Assembly: GCA_963555705.1 (NCBI GenBank)
Contig: OY743186.1
Span: forward strand, 36,691,241 to 36,755,240
Length of the DNA: 64,000 bases
DNA from: Ligustrum vulgare
Taxonomy: Eukaryota; Streptophyta; Magnoliopsida; Lamiales; Oleaceae
Reading direction: 5' to 3'
The notes under the pieces: model-generated
What the model saw: only the letters and a program-made list of their open reading frames with translations
Told to the model about the DNA's origin: nothing
Databases searched by the model: none
Translations under genes and position numbers: made by a program
In this document: positions 1 to 12,100 of the stretch, piece by piece
Layout: each line of letters opens with the position of its first letter
Numbering within the stretch: the first letter of the stretch is position 1

Positions 1-1397
1 ATTTCTCAAATCGAGTTTTTTGATTAACTTAACATATGATTATTATTAAAAATTAACATTCACGTCATAGGAAAATTAATCTATTAATATTCAAAATTTT
101 CAATTGAAAAAATAAAAGTCTGTAAAAGTTTTTGAAAGTCTATAAAAGTCCTTTAAATAAAAGTCTGAAAAAATCTTTGAAAGTCTATACAAATTCGTAA
201 AAATTAATAAAATCCATTAAAAAAAATTCATTAAATGTCTTTTAAAATTTACATTGAATAAACTCCCCTAAAAAATAGGGGCTAATTTTAAATATTTGAT
301 GATGTAAAGAAAAAATTTAACCTCTATTTGGTAGCACATAAAACTAGATTTCTAGTAGAGTTTGATAAAAGTTGATGATATATGTAATTGAAAAGTTTTG
401 AATCTCATAAAATACATAATTCAAATTAATGTTAACTTTAATTTAAATTAAAATCATTACCAAACATCAACTTAAAATTCTTTATGAAAGAGATTCATTC
501 TAGAACAAGAAAATATCTTCTTCGCGATTTATTTATATTGAACCACAATCAAATAATTATTAGTTAATTGACTAGGTTTAATACTGCCAAACATGTCAAA
601 TGTGAGAATGGACCTATTAACCTATTTGGTTAAGATTTATAATTAATGACTTATTCCTATTTATGGTTAAACTATACCCACCGTAAAAAAAATTGACACA
701 TCAGTAAATAGATGAATTGTACTAAAAATACTTCTTCAATGCACGACGTGGATTAAAATGTTAAGCTAACATGATTTATAAAAATAGACATTGTGTGATG
801 TCCCGTATATATCTAGATGCTCCAAAGGACATGATGAGTCAGCATTATTTTGTATGTTATAATTATTATTTAATTATAATAAATAAAAATGTTGTCCAAT
901 TATGTTTTATGATACAATTATTTCTATTTGGACTCTTCATATAATGAAAAATCCAGTGAATAAGACTCAAATAATGCATAGTAATTAATTTTAATTTAAA
1001 AACAATCACATAATCAATATTATTTAAATGTAGAATGAACCACCGAAGAGTAAATTTTAGGTTTCTCCATTTATTTATCTACATTCTCTAGAAATCCGTC
1101 TATTTTATTGCCACATCAATCACAATTCAATTAATGCATTGGAGATGCTCTAAGAAAGTTTAATCGGATAACCGTTCGGTAAGTATTCTTTTTATAATAA
1201 AGAATGTGTTATTTTCGAAATAAAATATATGATTTAAAAATAATTTAAGAATATGTTATATTAAAAAGTAATTTAAATAAATATACTATTTAAAACAAGT
1301 TTATAAACAGTTTACAGCTTTCCAAGCACCCACACAACACCGACCCCACGAATAATACAGAGTCACAGACACCGCTTCCACAAACAATGCAATCTCC
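1..1397. other. AT-rich intergenic region upstream of the desaturase
   Basis: No coding region is supported here. The stretch is very AT-rich. Around 330-485 lies a degenerate copy of the short MITE family found intact at 13292-13475, recognised by the shared order of a TTTGATAAAAGTT-like block, a tract ending near ATAAAATACATAA, and an ATTACCAAACATC end. The last 100 bases form the proximal promoter of the desaturase gene. Confidence 0.5.
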
Positions 1398-1406
1398 TAT
1401 AAAATA
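1398..1406 (+). promoter_or_regulatory. TATA box of the sphingolipid desaturase gene
   Basis: TATAAAATA lies about 250 bases before the start codon. It is followed by a purine-rich, CT/GA-containing leader typical of plant 5'UTRs. Transcription would start near 1430, giving a leader of roughly 230 bases. No intron is needed in the leader, although one cannot be excluded. Confidence 0.6.
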
Positions 1407-1658
1407 GAGGAGAACCCAACAAAAAGAGAAAATTTCGTCTCTCAGGATCAAAGAGAAAGAGAAAAAGAGAGAATGGCATAATCAGAACAACCTCTTGATT
1501 AGGGGCTGTTTTGATTTAAAACAAAATCCATTTCCATTTTATTGGCATTTGTGGGTTGGATTGGATTTTGGATTTGGATTTGGGCACACAGATCTGTTGT
1601 TTTTCCTTCTGTTCTTGAGTTTCCTTGATTTGATTAGATTTAAATTAATTTTCCGTCA

Positions 1659-3002
1659 ATGGGTGATAACAAGAAGTATATCTCAACCGATGAATTGAAG
1701 AAACATAACAAATCTGGTGATTTGTGGATCTCAATTCAGGGGAAGGTTTACAATGTGACAGATTGGGCTAAGGAACACCCAGGTGGGGATGTCCCACTCC
1801 TGAATTTGGCTGGCCAGGACGTGACTGATGCATTCATTGCTTTTCATCCAGGTACTGCCTGGAAATATCTCGACAGATTCTTCACTGGGTATTATTTGGG
1901 CGATTTTAAGATTTCTGAGGTTTCTAGGGATTATAGAAAGCTCCATTCTGAGTTTTTGAAAGCAGGGATGTTTGAAAAAAAGGGCCATGGAGTGATTTAT
2001 TCCCTATGTTTTGTTGCCATGTTACTTTTCACTTGTGTATACGGTGTAGTGTGTTGCGATGGTTTCTGGATCCATATGTTTTCTGGAGGATTGCTGGGGT
2101 TTCTATGGATGCAAGTGGCTTATTTGGGTCATGATTCGGGTCATTATCAGATTATGACGACCCGTGGATTCAACAAAGCTGCTCAAATTCTCACCGGCAA
2201 TTGCTTAACTGGAATCAGCATTGCTTGGTGGAAATGGACTCATAATGCTCACCATATTTCTTGCAATAGCCTCGACTATGATCCCGATCTTCAACACTTG
2301 CCAATGTTAGCCGTCTCTTCGAAGCTATTTCAATCGTTGACATCCCAGTTTTATGGTAGAAAACTGACATTTGATTCGGCGTCGAGATTTTTTGTGAGTT
2401 ACCAGCATATCACTTACTATCCAGTAATGTGTGTTGCCAGAGTCAATCTTTATCTGCAGACGCTCTTGTTGTTGTTCTCGAAGAGAAAAGTTCCCGACAG
2501 GGCATTCAACATACTAGGAATCTTTGTCTTTTGGACTTGGTTTCCTCTTCTCGTTTCTTGCTTGCCGAATTGGAACGAGAGGGTATCGTTTGTTCTGATG
2601 AGCTTCTGTGTATGCTCGGTTCAACACATCCAATTCACTCTGAACCATTTCGCAGCAAATGTTTATGTGGGAGCTCCCAAGGGGAATAATTGGTTTGAGA
2701 AACAAACAGAGGGAACAATCGACATCTCTTGTTCATCTTGGATGGATTGGTTTTTCGGGGGATTACAATTCCAGCTAGAACATCACTTGTTCCCCAGGCT
2801 GCCAAGGTGCCAATTGAGAAACATTTCTCCTGTGGTTCAGGAACTATGCAAGAAACACAACTTGCCTTATCGGAGCTTGTCCTTCTTTGAGGCCAACGCG
2901 TGGACCCTAAGGACGCTCAGAGCTGCTGCCCTGGAGGCTCGGGATTTCTCCAATCCTGTACCGAAGAATTTGCTCTGGGAAGCTGTTAATACTCATGGAT
3001 GA
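1659..3002 (+). CDS. SLD: Delta-8 sphingolipid desaturase (cytochrome b5 fusion)
   Basis: Encodes 447 residues in one uninterrupted exon. Known role of the family: introduces the delta-8 double bond into the long-chain base of plant sphingolipids in the endoplasmic reticulum, using electrons from its own fused cytochrome b5 domain. Seen: an N-terminal b5 domain (about 10-85) with HPGGD at 40-44 and a second heme-ligand candidate, His63; hydrophobic membrane stretches around 112-155 and 265-320; and the three histidine boxes HDSGH (158-162), HNAHH (195-199) and QLEHH (372-376). The glutamine replacing the first histidine of box three is the hallmark of b5-fused front-end desaturases. Length is normal for plant SLDs, which are commonly intronless. 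The start is the first ATG that gives the full b5 domain. A delta-6 acyl desaturase has the same architecture; SLD is favoured because it is nearly universal in plants. No damage is visible. Confidence 0.93.
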   Translation: MGDNKKYISTDELKKHNKSGDLWISIQGKVYNVTDWAKEHPGGDVPLLNLAGQDVTDAFIAFHPGTAWKYLDRFFTGYYLGDFKISEVSRDYRKLHSEFLKAGMFEKKGHGVIYSLCFVAMLLFTCVYGVVCCDGFWIHMFSGGLLGFLWMQVAYLGHDSGHYQIMTTRGFNKAAQILTGNCLTGISIAWWKWTHNAHHISCNSLDYDPDLQHLPMLAVSSKLFQSLTSQFYGRKLTFDSASRFFVSYQHITYYPVMCVARVNLYLQTLLLLFSKRKVPDRAFNILGIFVFWTWFPLLVSCLPNWNERVSFVLMSFCVCSVQHIQFTLNHFAANVYVGAPKGNNWFEKQTEGTIDISCSSWMDWFFGGLQFQLEHHLFPRLPRCQLRNISPVVQELCKKHNLPYRSLSFFEANAWTLRTLRAAALEARDFSNPVPKNLLWEAVNTHG

Positions 3003-3697
3003 GGATTATATATGGTAACGTCTGAACGTTTTTTTATGATTAATTTGATTCTGTTCAAAGCTTCTCATGTTGTATTGCAATAATTCTACTAGTTGTTGAA
3101 TATGGTAGACAGATTGCACTCTTGAGAAGCTTTCTTTTGATATTTTTAAGAATAATCTTTCCTATTGATTGATTCTGAAATAGTACTAATATCATTCTGT
3201 TTACATACTACTGTTTTTTGTATATAGAGCTTTGTACTCTGCCAACCCACATAACTCAGGCCCATTGTATTTACTGCATCAGTAAATAAGAATATGATGT
3301 TTTGACCTAAAATAGGGGTTTTGGGAAATGCGTGAGATTAAAAATTGATTTGGAAAAATATATTGTTTACAAACAAGTTACCAAACCGAGTCTATCCTTA
3401 AGTGCAATAAGTAGACTGATTATGGGTAGATCTGAAAAGCCCTCTTACCGGTAGGGTGGTGGTGGTGGTGGTGGAAGGAATAACCTAGTGGACCGGTAAC
3501 AATGACATGTTTGGCTAAGCTTAAGAAAGAAGCAAAGTTTCTTAAGAAGTAAGATAAGATAAGAAAACCAACTCTTTGATTTGATAGGGAAAGTAACATT
3601 ATAAAAACATCTGGTACTAAAATTCAAACTAAAGTATCTTTTATTAGAGAAAAGACAAACATTTGTGGAAGAAAAAGCTTCGTAGACTTGACTTTTA
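3003..3697. other. 3'UTR and flank of the desaturase; short GGT microsatellite
   Basis: The proximal part is T-rich and probably the 3'UTR; no clear polyadenylation motif was singled out. At about 3454-3474 there is a (GGT)n microsatellite. Nothing else is recognised. Confidence 0.5.
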
Positions 3698-4200
3698 GGT
3701 TGCATTTGATACACTTCTTTTTCCATGAAAAATGTTCATTTTCACTCAATTTTTCAACTTTGAGATGTTTGATTGTTAATTAATTCCATGGAAACCATCT
3801 CCATTTCATCAATCTCACGCCCCTCAATTCCATGAAAATGGGGAATTGATGTTCTTTGTGTGGATTTATTTTCTAGGGAAAAGTTTTAACCATTTTCGTC
3901 ACGTTTAATTACTTTTGTTGTTATTAATTGATTTTTTTTTTTTAAAATTAACATTATTATTATCAAGTACATATGTGAAAAAATAAAAATAAATAATTTT
4001 TTTTATTACAATAGCTAAATTTTGCTTTATTTATCATGAAAAATAATGTCAATCAAATAATAAAAGTTGAAAAATTTTACACTTTTTTTCCCTAGAAAAT
4101 TAAACCAATCAAACACCTAAAACATCCAATTCTTGGGAATTCAATTCCTTAAAATTCATTTTCTTTCCATTCAAATTCCACAATCGTTATTAAAGCAGCC
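3698..4200. mobile_element. Tourist-like MITE, family M1, copy 1
   Basis: Element of 503 bp flanked by the trinucleotide TTA on both sides (3695-3697 and 4201-4203), the target duplication expected of PIF/Harbinger elements. Its ends read GGTTGCATTTGATA and, inverted, GGCTGCTTTAATAA. The interior matches the copies at 25657-26149 and 32253-32733, sharing the ATTTTCCATGAAAAAT, AACATTATTATTA and CCTAGAAAATTAAAC blocks. There is no coding capacity, so it is non-autonomous. Confidence 0.8.
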
Positions 4201-4203
4201 TTA

Positions 4204-5480
<1,277 letters not shown>

Positions 5481-5482
5481 TC

Positions 5483-5493
5483 GCTGTATATAT
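5483..5493 (+). promoter_or_regulatory. Possible TATA box of an unrecognised transcription unit
   Basis: A TATATATAAA motif precedes, by about 90-100 bases, a short open frame starting at 5583. The spacing suits a plant core promoter, but the motif is weak evidence in such AT-rich DNA. Confidence 0.3.
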
Positions 5494-5582
5494 AAACACC
5501 TAACTTGAAACTTTTTCACTCGTTAGATTTCTCTACAAAATTTTCGTTCTTTTATTTTTTTCTCTATTTTCGGTGAACTCTG

Positions 5583-5828
5583 GTGGGGAAATATAGTGGA
5601 TGGAGGTGGAATTCCAATTTTGACGATCGTCGGAGAATTTCGATAACTGGTAAGGTTAACTTTGCATTGATTTCTGGCGAAAAGGGTTGCTACTTTCTCG
5701 TAGTATTGAAAAGATCGCAAAAATCAGGAAACCGAAGGGTCAGAATGAGTGGATTGGAGTTTGCTGAATTCTTGCCAGAATACGACTACTCAATAGAACT
5801 GGAACCAGAGAATTCTACTCCGTCGTAA
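5583..5828 (+). CDS. Unrecognised small open frame, possibly a decayed gene
   Basis: Encodes 81 residues. I do not recognise the product. Local GC is higher than in the flanks and codon use looks less random. A TATA-like motif lies upstream. Further short frames follow directly: 5833-6030 in another frame, with an NPISDLNSYL-like segment, and 6085-6204. The three could be pieces of one gene broken by frameshifts, or exons of a gene whose splice sites I cannot place. The protein is basic in its middle and acidic at its C-terminus (EFLPEYDYSIELEPE). No signal peptide or membrane segment is evident. It could equally be a remnant of a transposed gene copy. No function is proposed. Confidence 0.25.
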   Translation: MGKYSGWRWNSNFDDRRRISITGKVNFALISGEKGCYFLVVLKRSQKSGNRRVRMSGLEFAEFLPEYDYSIELEPENSTPS

Positions 5829-6084
5829 AATAATGTCGTTGTTTCTCAATCAGTTTAAGCTGGTGGAGTTAGGGAATTTTAACGATCGTCTACAAAATTT
5901 GGGGAGGGATAACTATCACATGCCAATGGCGACATCGAACTTCATTCCCGGTTTGGACCTGAACCCAATTTCGGATTTGAATTCGTACCTAATGATGTTG
6001 AGAAATGCGAACACGAGTTTTGTTTTATAATTAGATATAAGGGGTTCTTACAGTTTTAGAGGGGAGTGAGACTAGTATCCTGTG

Positions 6085-6204
6085 ATGAGGTTACAGACAA
6101 CATTGAAACGAAGTGAGGAGTTAATCGATGAGATGCAAAGGAACACAAGGAAAGCGATGAAGAAGAAGATTACAACAAATCAGAAGAGATTGTGGTTTAC
6201 ATAA
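6085..6204 (+). pseudogene. Short basic open frame downstream of 5583-6030, possibly the same decayed gene
   Basis: A 39-residue frame rich in Lys, Arg and Gln (for example ELIDEMQRNTRKAMKKK) that looks like a helical or coiled segment. It lies just after the two unrecognised frames and in a different frame from them. It is listed because the non-random composition suggests former coding sequence. The identity is unknown. Confidence 0.2.
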
Positions 6205-8263
6205 TAATTAGTATTAGTAAGATAAAATTATTTGAAAGATGCGATTTTACATAAAAATTAGTGAGAGAAAATTAAAAGGTTATTTAAGTAAATTTATTTA
6301 TGTCTGCTTTTATAAATAAAGGAAATATTTAAAAGTGTGGTGTAAAAAATAATTTTTGTGGTGGCAATATAGCCACCCTTGTACAATTCATGTTATCATG
6401 ATCGACCAAAGTAGGCGAAGCTTTTTGTATTGCTACAAATGATGTTCTCTTGCTCATCATAGGCAGGAGTGAGCGTGGGGCCCACACACCTGCATGTGGG
6501 GCTCACTCCACGACTCATGTCTTTGGCAGGAGAAGCTTTTTGTTATTGGCTCATTATTTTAAAAAACGTAAAGTGTAACGAAGCGACGAGGTCTAGGTTC
6601 AAGCATAAGCGTGCATGTGCAAGAAAAAGTTCGACAATGAACGAGCGAAGCGTGAAGATCAAGCTTCAAGTTTAAATATATCTACGTGTAAGTGAGCTTT
6701 TTAGAACATATATTGCTACTACTATGGGCGGTTGCCAAACATGCATGCATGGCTAAAAAGTCGCTTGAGTTTCAATGTTTTGCTAACAAAAACATTTCTT
6801 TCTTTCATTCATGTTTTTCAATTGTTGTCTGATTCTATTTGACCTAACCAAAGAAAATGTTTTTTGGTGGTTCAAACTACCGATCCAATGTAATTTATTG
6901 TTATTATTATTATTATTATTATTATTTGGCAACTTAAACTTCAATAAGAAGATAAAAAATGTTCGACCACATACTTTTCAATAAAATATTTTGTGCATAG
7001 ACTCGTAGTTTCTTTCTATTTTTTAACTATACGTTCTTAAAAAAAGAACCCCCCCCCCTCCCCCTCCCCCTCCCCCTCCAAATAGTCTCACTCTAACAAG
7101 CACGCTCAATTGGAAAATCTATTACATGAACAATAACACAAGCTCAGTCATGATCCGATCACAAATATGAAGTGTTTGTTGGGACAATTTAATAATTTTT
7201 TCCCAAACTTATTTTCAATAATACATTCTCACAATGAATTAATTTTGTACGTAAACTCGTGATTTTTCCTTTCCTTCTAAGTATACATTTTCCAAAAAAA
7301 AAAACTATTTTTCACTTAAAACGATCTCTTCCAAACAAACATGGAAAATTGATGTTTTTAGATGGATCACTCGTCACCATATGTGAAAGTCTAGGATTTG
7401 GTCGATGGTTGAATGAATAATGGATTGAGGTAGATTGGTTGAGCGCAAACTTTTTTGTTATTTGGAAACTATATTTTGTTTATAATAGTGCGCCAAAGAG
7501 AGACGGTTCGCATCATCTTCTTGGATTCAATTCTGTAAAATGACTACTCCGTTTTGTAATTTTTTTTTTTTTTAAATAAACAAGTTTATAAACATCACAT
7601 TTTTCCAATATACTTTTTAATCACACGCATTTTTTGAAACTGCTTTTAAAACCACTAATTTTATGTAAAAAAAAAACTCAAATTCCTAGTTTATAAACAA
7701 TAATCCGTTGCCAACAAAATAATCGGCCGCCAACAAAGGCAAATCGATAGAACATACACACTATTAACAAATTTTTTATTTTTATTTTTTGGGGGCATAA
7801 ACCACGGTTAGAGATGAGATGGTTTAACTAATCGAAGGTTGAAGGTAAGAATGTGTAGGAAAAGTAAGAGAGATAAATAAATGCTACAATAAGAAAACGT
7901 CGAGAAGATTTTAAGTGCAATGGCAATAAAAAATAGTAATGGTATTCAACAACATCGATGCTAAGCACTGGTAACAGTGTTTAATTTATAAATTAGTATA
8001 TTTATAATTTTGAAGTAAAAAGTAGCAGTTGAAAATTTTGGAAAGAAAATATGTTGTTAAAAAATAATTTGAAAAAATATATAGTTTATAAATTGATTTA
8101 TAAATTAGTTTATTTGATTAACCAATCGAAAGCATAATTATATAGATGTTAATTGAACGACATTTTTAATAAATTCATTTAAATAGTACTTCCCGCAATT
8201 TATTAAGCCTTGTTCGATGTTGATTTTAAAAATTTTCTTGAATAAATAGCTTTTTGAATATTA
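6205..8263. other. AT-rich intergenic DNA with microsatellites
   Basis: Contains a (ATT)n microsatellite at about 6898-6926, a C-rich tract of a C run followed by CCCCCT repeats at about 7050-7080, and a degenerate Tourist-like fragment around 7570-7690 (the TTTATAAAC...TTTTTAATCACAC pattern). At 6465-6515 two GTGGGGC(C/T)CAC-like blocks lie close together as direct repeats. No gene was found. Confidence 0.45.
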
Positions 8264-8427
8264 GCACCCGTTTGGTAGATCAAATAAATTGATTTATAAA
8301 TCAGTTTATAGATTACACAATTTCTCAAATCACTTTTTAATTACTCAAATTTTCCCTCTCAAATTTTTAATCATTAATTTTTACCTTGAAAATATAAATA
8401 AATCATATAGTATTACCAAATGTAGGC
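8264..8427. mobile_element. Tourist-like MITE, family M2
   Basis: 164 bp flanked by TTA on both sides (8261-8263 and 8428-8430). Ends GCACCCGTTTGGT and, inverted, GCCTACATTTGGT. The interior carries the family signature of TTTATAAATCA, then CAAATCACTTTTTAAT, then CTCTCAAATTTTTAATCA, also seen at 18551-18700, 38632-38795 and 52228-52404. Non-autonomous. Confidence 0.75.
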
Positions 8428-8499
8428 TTAATTTTCAGAAGAATGTGAGTAAGAAGTTGTGAATATTTTATGAGTTTATGTACAATATAATTTTATTGA

Positions 8500-8650
8500 T
8501 AAAAAGAATCGTTTAGTAACATTGTTTTGTTTATAAATTGACTTATTTATAATTTTGAATAAAAAATAGTGATTGAAAATGAAAATAAAAATATATATAA
8601 CTAAAAAATAATTTGAAAAATTGTGTAATTTGTAAAACAACATTTTGATT
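8500..8650. mobile_element. Tourist-like MITE fragment, family M2, opposite orientation
   Basis: Shows the M2 signature reversed: TTTATAAATTGA...ATAATTTGAAAAATTGTG. The ends are eroded and no target duplication could be placed. Confidence 0.4.
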
Positions 8651-9114
8651 TTACCGAAAACATGGGGCTGAATTTATTTACCCACACAAACATAAAAAAG
8701 AACAAAACTCAGATAAAAAGACGAAAACGCCCTCAAAAGCAAAAGCAAGCTATACTGACACTGTGGTCTATATGGTCCGAAATGTACGAATGCCCAAAGA
8801 ATAATAATCTCTCTTCTTTAGCAGGTCTGCTACAGTTAAACCACCTTGATTTCCTCCTACCCACAAAGTACGACGTCGCTTTCAAGCCTCGCTTCTCTCT
8901 CTTTTTAACTTCCAACCCACTTCCCGGGGTTGCTTCTTTTACACACAGTAGACGCCTAACTTGTTTTAAACACCAAATCTAACAGATTATTCCATTAATT
9001 GAATAATTGCAATTTATATAATGCAATTCTGAATTTCTCTTTGTGAAATGTGTGCCAGTTATTATTGATTACAAGGCTTCTGAAAGCGTAACTGAAACTT
9101 TTTCTGCGTGGAAA

Positions 9115-12100
9115 ATGGAGTTGGAGCAATTGATGCCGGAGAATCCGGCTATGACGTTTGATGAGATGTCAATGGAGAGAAGCAAGAATTTCGTGAAAGC
9201 TTTGCAGGTAAATTCGCTATATGCTTTTATTTTAATTGGTAATTTCTAGGATCAGATCTTGGAGAGTTTGTACGTGCATACGCTTTTGCTTGTTTTGATG
9301 CGCGGTTGACCTTATTTTTGGATAATTCTTACTTGATTCTGTTAATCAAGACTTGATCCAGTGTGATTTTTAACTTTTGTTTCATGATATTTTGATAATC
9401 TAATTTTTCTGAAGTATGCGTTAGCTTACAAATTGGCTTGTTCACAGAGCAATCAAGGCTCTCAATTTAATTGAAGTTGTGTAATGCTCTTGATTTGCCC
9501 CCGAAGCTAGATTATTAGTTAATCTACTTCTGGTATATAAGGCCGAAAAAAGCAACCTACAAAACTGTTTGAAACTCCTCTTGTAATTATGCATATTCCT
9601 CAACTAAAAAATAAGAGCAGTGGTGCATTGGAAGTTTGAGTTTCAGTGTTAGGAACTAGAAACTAGAAAAAAGGAAGACGAAAAATAAAGAGAGTAACTG
9701 AATGACATTTTGGGAGAAGATTCCTTACACCCCCCCCCCCCCCCCCCCCCCATTTTTCTTTTTCATTTGTAGTTGTATTAAAGAGGGATATTGGAGGATT
9801 GCGGTATTTTTTTTCCCTGTCTGGATTTCATCTTTATCCTTTCACAGAATTCAGATTAGACATTTTTATTCATCATGTAGTATTTTAGGCCCTTCTAGGA
9901 AGCATGTTACCACTTTTATTAACCATTTGCAAAGGAATAGGTGGTAACTAAGTAGCTCATTGTATAATTGAGGGAACCTTTCTGCCTCTAGCAGGGAGTT
10001 GAAGCTGAGCTTTCTTTTCTTTTCTTTTCTTACTCATGTTATTTCTATTTATATTACTGGAAATTAAAATGAGTTCTCAATTCTATTAAATATTGCTCTT
10101 TGGACAAGGCAAGCTTTACATACTTCCCCACAAAATGTCGCGAAGGATTAGTTAGACATAGCTATTCTACATCTTAGCAAGCATCTGTTTGTGTCCTAAT
10201 TCATGTAGAAAGGAAATTTTTACGGAGTCAAGAGAATGTCCATACAATGTATCTGTCTATTGCATCAGAACAGACGCCTCTTGAGAAATTGTGCATATTT
10301 AATTGCTTTCTGTTACATTATTCTACTCATTGAAAATTAAGCTTTACATACTTCCCCACAAAATGTCGCGAAGGATTAGTTAGACATAGCTATTCTACAT
10401 CTTAGCAAGCATCTGTTTGTGTCCTAATTCATGTAGAAAGCAAATTTTTACGGAGTCAAGAGAATGTCCATACAATGTATCTGTCTATTGCATCAGAACA
10501 GACGCCTCTTGAGAAATTGTGCATATTTAATTGCTTTCTGTTACATTATTCTACTCATTGAAAATTTCTTTGATGATGTTCTCAATTTTCTTCTCTAGTG
10601 TGGTTGTATGTTGATCGACGTACTAGTGATTTGTTCTGGAACAACTCTATTTTTTTTGGGGTGAAAATGTACATTTTAATCATCGGATAATTTCTGTTTC
10701 AGGAACTAAAGAACCTCAGGCCTCAACTCTATTCCGCTGCAGATTACTGTGAAAAGTCATACCTTCAAAATGAGCAAAAGCAAATGTAAGAACTAGGACA
10801 GTACCACAGATTAATGAAATACTTTTTACTTAAAATTTTGATCTAAAAATCTTTTGCATAATCTATTTTACTTTGCATACATGTAAAAGGGTACTGTATT
10901 GGGATGGAACTTTATGCAAGAAAAACTAGAAAACATGGGCAAGAGATCTGCAGCAAAAGTGGCTAAAAGACCTGCATTAAGTCTTATAATTGCTTTTGCT
11001 CGCTGTGTTCCTAGTTCGACTTTGCACCAATTCGAGCAATTGGATATAATTAATCGTCAGTTGATGGAAATAATATTTGAATAACACTAAAAACACACAG
11101 AGACAGTTAAATCTCCACTTGATTGGAGTGAAATGGATAAATTTAAGGAGGTTTTTGTGAGTATAATATACTGTTATGTTATAGAGAGAGTGTTGTTGAT
11201 GACTTGGAGGGAAACTTTGATGTTTTCCTCCCCGAAAGTGTTGTCACTTGTCACTGGTGTTTCCCTGGCAGCAAGCCACGTCACGTGCCCTGGAAAATAA
11301 CTTCATCAACTATAAACCTACATTGGCTAACATTAATCATTTTTTTTCTCCACTCAGTTTGATGCTTCATTATATCTACGGAAGATCTAATGAAATTATG
11401 CAAACTAAGAACATATCTAATATCTTGTACTGGGTCTACATCGCTGTGAGGAAACAGGGATTTTTATGTCTACGCAAAATATGGAAAAAGCACCTACATT
11501 ATCTCTCTTAATTTATCCTTGAGTGGCACCACCTCAACTTGTTGAGATAAGTTTCTTTATCTTGTCCTTGGAAAATAGACCTGAAAAATTAACAGGATAT
11601 CATCTATATATACGTCTGGCTACCAATCTTTTTGCATCCAGTTTGATTAATTATACTCATTCTTGTCATTCTTATGGAATCACTTGCTACCAGTTTACAT
11701 TTGCAAAGAATTATGTTGTAAAATGCCACGGGCTTTACTTCTTTGGTTCTGTTTCCTTCTTGTGATAACTGTGCTTGGAATATTGGATCTCTATGTTAAC
11801 TACTTGATGGAAGGAGAAGAGCATATTGTAGGAATCTGCCAGAGTTACATTCATTTCCCTTTTTCTCTTGCCTTTTTCTTCTGGGGAGCTGGAGTTCTTG
11901 AATATGATGTTATGTTTTGTGATATTATAGTTATGTTAATTTTTGTGATGTTTTCAGAGTCTCCAACAAATCGTTTGTTTTCTTAGCCTCTTCTTTTACT
12001 ATAACTGTGGAAGTTTAGTTTTATTTACTGCATAAACCTATCAACTAGGGTACTGGATAACCTGAAGAATTATGCTGTAAGAGCTCTGGTCAATGCCGTT

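Noticed and set aside
1495..1698. 67-codon open frame overlapping the desaturase start
   Set aside because: It lies in the leader, is compositionally driven (Phe/Leu from T-rich DNA), and overlaps the true start in another frame.
8662..8982. 106-codon frame upstream of ABIL
   Set aside because: Low-complexity start, no family resemblance, and the position fits the ABIL promoter or 5'UTR.
11248..11986. Several open frames of 80-107 codons between ABIL exons 2 and 3
   Set aside because: They lie in an intron, in mixed frames with no recognisable domain. The ABIL exons on either side splice consistently without them.
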